DNA of 7,865 nucleotides from NCBI GenBank assembly GCA_030043395.1, contig JASHXW010000434.1, forward strand, positions 1 through 7,865, read 5' to 3'. The notes beneath the pieces were generated by a model. It saw only the letters and a program-made list of their open reading frames with translations. It did no database searches and had not been told where the DNA came from. Positions 5,475 through 7,865 of the stretch are shown piece after piece; positions within the stretch are counted from its first letter, which is position 1; each line of letters begins with the position of its first letter. The stretch is from Streptosporangiaceae bacterium (GTDB taxonomy: Bacteria; Actinomycetota; Actinomycetes; Streptosporangiales; Streptosporangiaceae). The translations under genes were made by a program, and so were the position numbers.

Positions 5475-6859
5475 CGGCCGGTGCGCGCGGGAAAGCGAGC
5501 CGGGTCAGCCTGCTAACGTCGTGGCGCTCAGGCCCGCTCGCGGTCAGGGAGTTCAGGCTGCTCAGCCTGGGCCAGTTCGCCTCGACGGTGGGAGATGCCT
5601 GCTACGCGGTCGCGCTGCCCTGGTTCGTGCTGTCCGCCCACGGCGGCGCCGTCCTGCTCGGCACGGTGCTTGCGTGCTACGGCGTGCCGCGCACCGTGCT
5701 GATCCCCGTCGGCGGGGTGCTGGCGGACAAGTTCGGCCCGCGGGCCGTGATGCTCGCTGCCGACGCGACCAGGTGCCTGCTGGTCGCCGTGCTTGCCGTC
5801 CTTGCCGCCCGGCACATGGACTCCTTGGCGCTGCTCGGCCCGATCGCGGCGCTCCTCGGCGCGGGCGAGGGAGCGTTCATCCCCGCCTCGTACTCGATCA
5901 TGCCCGCGCTGTTGCAACCTGAGCAGCTGGCCGCGGGGAACTCGTTGTTCACGGCCCTGCTGCAACTCGGCACGCTCGGCGGTCCGGTGCTTGGCGGCCT
6001 GCTGGTGGGCACCGCAGGTCCCGCTCCCGCGTTCGCCATCGACGCGGCGTCCTTCGCGGTGTCTGCTGGCGCGCTGATCCTGCTGCGAGCACCCCGGCCG
6101 GTCCAGGAGGCCGCCGTCGCGGCGCAGGCCGACGGCGCCTTGCCTGTGCCGGACGAGCCGGCCGGCCCGCAGCAGGCGGCCAGTCAGCCGCCCGCGGCAT
6201 CGCCGCAGGCCGCGGAGCCCGGCGCGGCAAGCTCCGTGTGGTCCCTGCTGCGCCAGTCCAGGCTCTTGCAGATCATCGTCGGCGTCTGCATCGTCGCGAA
6301 CCTCAGCTCGGGGGGCACGTTCGAGGTCGCGCTGCCTGACCTGGCCCACAAGCTGTACGCGGCAGCCGGCTACGGAGCGCTCGTCGCCTGCTTCGGCGGC
6401 GGCGCAGCCGTCGGCACGCTCGCCGCCGCGCGCGCCGGCCGCCTGCCCCGCCCGGGCGCGACCGCGATGTACGTGTTCCTGGCCGAGGCTGTGGCCGCCA
6501 GCCTCGTGCCATTCGCCGGCGGGCTTGCCGGGGCCTGCGCGGCGATCGCCATATTCGGGATGTGCAACGGATTCGGAAACGTCGTCGTCGTGACGCTCCT
6601 GCAGCAATGGGCGCCGCAGCAGCTGCTTGGCAGGGTAATGAGCCTGGTGATGCTCGCCGCCATTGGCGTATTCCCGATATCAGTCGCGGTGGCCGGGGTC
6701 CTGGTCAGGCAGTTCGGGCCGACGCCGTTCTTCCCGGCAGCAGGGCTCGTGCTGGCTGTGCCGATCCTGGCCGGGCTTTGTACCCGCGAGATCCGCAACT
6801 TCGGCGTGCAGGCCGGCCAGCCGAGTCAGTCAGATCACGCTGCCGTGCTGGCCAGGTAA
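5471..6859 (+). CDS. MFS exporter (EntS/MFS_3-like drug or metabolite efflux)
   Basis: This 462-residue integral membrane protein has about 12 predicted transmembrane segments in two halves. The halves are joined by a long Ala/Pro/Gln-rich cytoplasmic linker (about 208-252). Motif A is recognisable as GGVLADKFGPR (81-91) after TM2. The paired loop motifs LLQPEQLAAGNSL (147-159) and QQWAPQQLLGRVMSL (378-392) are characteristic of the MFS_3/EntS branch of proton-driven exporters. Its ATG overlaps the stop of the ArsR-like regulator by 4 nt, and no good Shine-Dalgarno site precedes it, so it is probably translated by coupling from the regulator. The substrate cannot be read from sequence; a toxic compound, siderophore or secondary metabolite are all possible. 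The last 25 bp overlap the convergent HNH endonuclease gene. Confidence 0.9.
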   Translation: MTAGARGKASRVSLLTSWRSGPLAVREFRLLSLGQFASTVGDACYAVALPWFVLSAHGGAVLLGTVLACYGVPRTVLIPVGGVLADKFGPRAVMLAADATRCLLVAVLAVLAARHMDSLALLGPIAALLGAGEGAFIPASYSIMPALLQPEQLAAGNSLFTALLQLGTLGGPVLGGLLVGTAGPAPAFAIDAASFAVSAGALILLRAPRPVQEAAVAAQADGALPVPDEPAGPQQAASQPPAASPQAAEPGAASSVWSLLRQSRLLQIIVGVCIVANLSSGGTFEVALPDLAHKLYAAAGYGALVACFGGGAAVGTLAAARAGRLPRPGATAMYVFLAEAVAASLVPFAGGLAGACAAIAIFGMCNGFGNVVVVTLLQQWAPQQLLGRVMSLVMLAAIGVFPISVAVAGVLVRQFGPTPFFPAAGLVLAVPILAGLCTREIRNFGVQAGQPSQSDHAAVLAR

Positions 6860-7344
6860 GCGGCCCACTGCGGGTCGCCATCCCTGGCCGCGCCGATCAG
6901 CCGCCAGTGCGAGCCACGCGGCGCCAGCGGATCCCAGCGCAGCGTCCAGCCGAGCTCCTCGATCAGCCGGTCCGCCTTGCGATGGTTGCACTTCGTGCAC
7001 GACGCCACGCAGTTCTCCCACACGTGGGCGCCGCCCCTGCTGCGCGGGATGACGTGGTCGATGGTGTCCGCGGCGGCGCCGCAGTAAGCGCAGGCGAAGT
7101 TGTCCCTGCGCATCAGGGCTGCCCTGGTCAGGGGCACCCGGTTGCGATGCGGAACCCGGACGTAACGCCGGAGCCTGATCACGGAGGGCGCTGTCAGCAC
7201 GACCGACGCGGAATGCAAGACGAGCCCGTTGGAATCGTCGTGCAGGATCTCCGCCTTCTCAGCGAGCACAAGTCCCACGGCCCGGTGCAGGCCGACGGTG
7301 GTCAGCGGCTCGTAAGTGATGTTGAGCAGCAGTACCCTGCGCAA
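6835..7344 (-). CDS. HNH endonuclease family protein
   Basis: This 169-residue protein is of the stand-alone HNH type common in actinobacterial chromosomes. The N-terminus RRVLLLNITYEPL leads into an alpha/beta region. A zinc-binding HNH domain follows, with CAYC (C85, C88) and CTKC (C116, C119) as metal ligands, IDHVIPRSRGG with H97 in the core motif, N111, and H121 in CNHRKAD. The C-terminal RLIEELGWTLRWDPL and DPQWAAYL also fit the family. The chosen start is TTG 7344, preceded by GGAGG 5 nt upstream, and the protein then begins as homologues do. A longer frame to ATG 7428 adds 28 residues without family character. The physiological role of these proteins is not established; no intron, phage or restriction partner is nearby, so it looks like a resident gene. 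It is divergent from glbO. Confidence 0.88.
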   Translation of the reverse strand: MRRVLLLNITYEPLTTVGLHRAVGLVLAEKAEILHDDSNGLVLHSASVVLTAPSVIRLRRYVRVPHRNRVPLTRAALMRRDNFACAYCGAAADTIDHVIPRSRGGAHVWENCVASCTKCNHRKADRLIEELGWTLRWDPLAPRGSHWRLIGAARDGDPQWAAYLASTAA

Positions 7345-7620
7345 TGCCACCTCCCCAGACCGGGCTGCCCGCTGGCTGCCGAGGCACCCGTGACCAGTGT
7401 GATGGGACGACGGGCACGCCGCCAACACCTATTTACGCTAAGCGGCGGCCGCGCCGGCGAACTCGCCATGAATCACAGGTGACGATCCGCCTGCATGCGC
7501 TCATCGAACTCCTCAAGCACATGCCGGGCCGCGTGCCGCCATGGTGCCAGCGTATGCGACGCCGATCAGCATCGTCGCGGGTCAAGCCGCTGAAGCACGG
7601 CCAGTACGCTGGAGTGCGAC
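7345..7620. other. divergent intergenic region between HNH gene and glbO
   Basis: The stretch shows no convincing gene. It contains GCCGCC (7418-7423) and GGCGGC (7444-7449) as a 6-bp inverted repeat around a 20-nt AT-richer centre (CTATTTACGCTAA), which may hold the HNH promoter. A GGAG Shine-Dalgarno site (7611-7614) lies 6 nt before glbO. Open frames crossing it are GC-driven and lack family resemblance. Confidence 0.45.
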
Positions 7621-7865
7621 ATGGAGAACACAGCGCAGGACGCCACAGCAGGGCAGAGCTTCTACGAGGCGGTCGGCGGCGCGGAGACATTCACCCGCCT
7701 GGTCCGGCGGTTCTACGCCGAAGTCGAGTCCGATCCTGATCTCCGGCGGGTCTATCCCAGCCGCGACCTCGGGCCCGCGGAAGAGCACCTGCGGCTGTTC
7801 CTGATGCAGTACTGGGGCGGACCGACGACCTACGACGAGCTGCGCGGCCATCCGCGGCTCCGGAT
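7621..7865 (+). CDS. glbO: truncated haemoglobin GlbO, N-terminal part
   Basis: This is the first 81 residues of a group II truncated haemoglobin, cut by the window edge. The core [22 protein letters not shown] (14-35) and the segment [14 protein letters not shown] through [18 protein letters not shown] closely match the M. tuberculosis GlbO family. The distal residues tyrosine B10 (Y32 in RFYAEV) and tyrosine CD1 (Y45 in RRVYP) are both present. The proximal histidine F8 and tryptophan G8 lie beyond the window. The family binds O2 tightly in the cytoplasm and is linked to redox and respiratory protection. A leader of about 13 residues ([13 protein letters not shown]) precedes the globin fold. 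The start has GGAG 6 nt upstream. It is divergent from the HNH gene. Confidence 0.93.
   Translation, partial: MENTAQDATAGQSFYEAVGGAETFTRLVRRFYAEVESDPDLRRVYPSRDLGPAEEHLRLFLMQYWGGPTTYDELRGHPRLR

Noticed and set aside
5528..6607. Minus-strand open frame of 359 codons across the MFS gene
   Set aside because: Arg/Gly/His-rich shadow composition; the plus strand shows proper transmembrane periodicity and MFS motifs.
6835..7344. HNH gene as sign of a mobile intron, phage or restriction system
   Set aside because: No methylase, terminase, intron structure or recombinase nearby; the sequence fits the resident actinobacterial HNH type.
6562..7482. Plus-strand open frame running through the MFS end and the HNH gene
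   Set aside because: It overlaps two well-supported genes, has no family signal, and its composition is that of an out-of-frame reading.

Overview
The window is high-GC DNA with an actinobacterial character (Actinomycetota). The signs are GC-rich third codon positions, tight SD or leaderless gene starts, a GlbO-type truncated haemoglobin divergent from an HNH endonuclease, an LCAD-like acyl-CoA dehydrogenase, and DnaA-box variants close to the actinobacterial form TTGTCCACA. I cannot assign a genus from sequence alone. No tRNA, rRNA, CRISPR array, transposase or insertion sequence is visible.

Layout, left to right. Bases 1-233 hold no gene but are structured: an AT-rich patch, then five same-strand DnaA-box-like 9-mers spaced 11, 11, 21 and 32 bp apart, then an 11-bp-stem hairpin that closes the first gene. 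A 347-residue diiron ferritin-like protein follows on the minus strand, divergent from a small SnoaL/NTF2-fold protein on the plus strand. Next on the minus strand is a secreted beta-propeller of about seven blades, each carrying a pair of cysteines 14-16 residues apart, with a probable leaderless promoter. An acyl-CoA dehydrogenase of long-chain type, also minus strand, lies just upstream of it. About 100 bp separates that gene from a divergent two-gene operon: an ArsR-like winged-helix regulator and an overlapping (ATGA) MFS exporter. The MFS gene converges on, and overlaps by 25 bp, an HNH endonuclease gene on the minus strand. The window ends inside glbO (plus strand).

Functional reading. 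The regulator-exporter pair is a self-contained, probably autoregulated efflux cassette: its promoter, a perfect 10-bp palindrome and the start codon are packed together. The other genes look like individually transcribed accessory or housekeeping genes (oxidoreduction, lipid or acyl-CoA oxidation, a secreted propeller, haem protein). The least explained element is the phased DnaA-box cluster at the left edge. It could be an edge of a replication origin or a DnaA-titrating or regulatory site; the DNA to its left is needed to decide.
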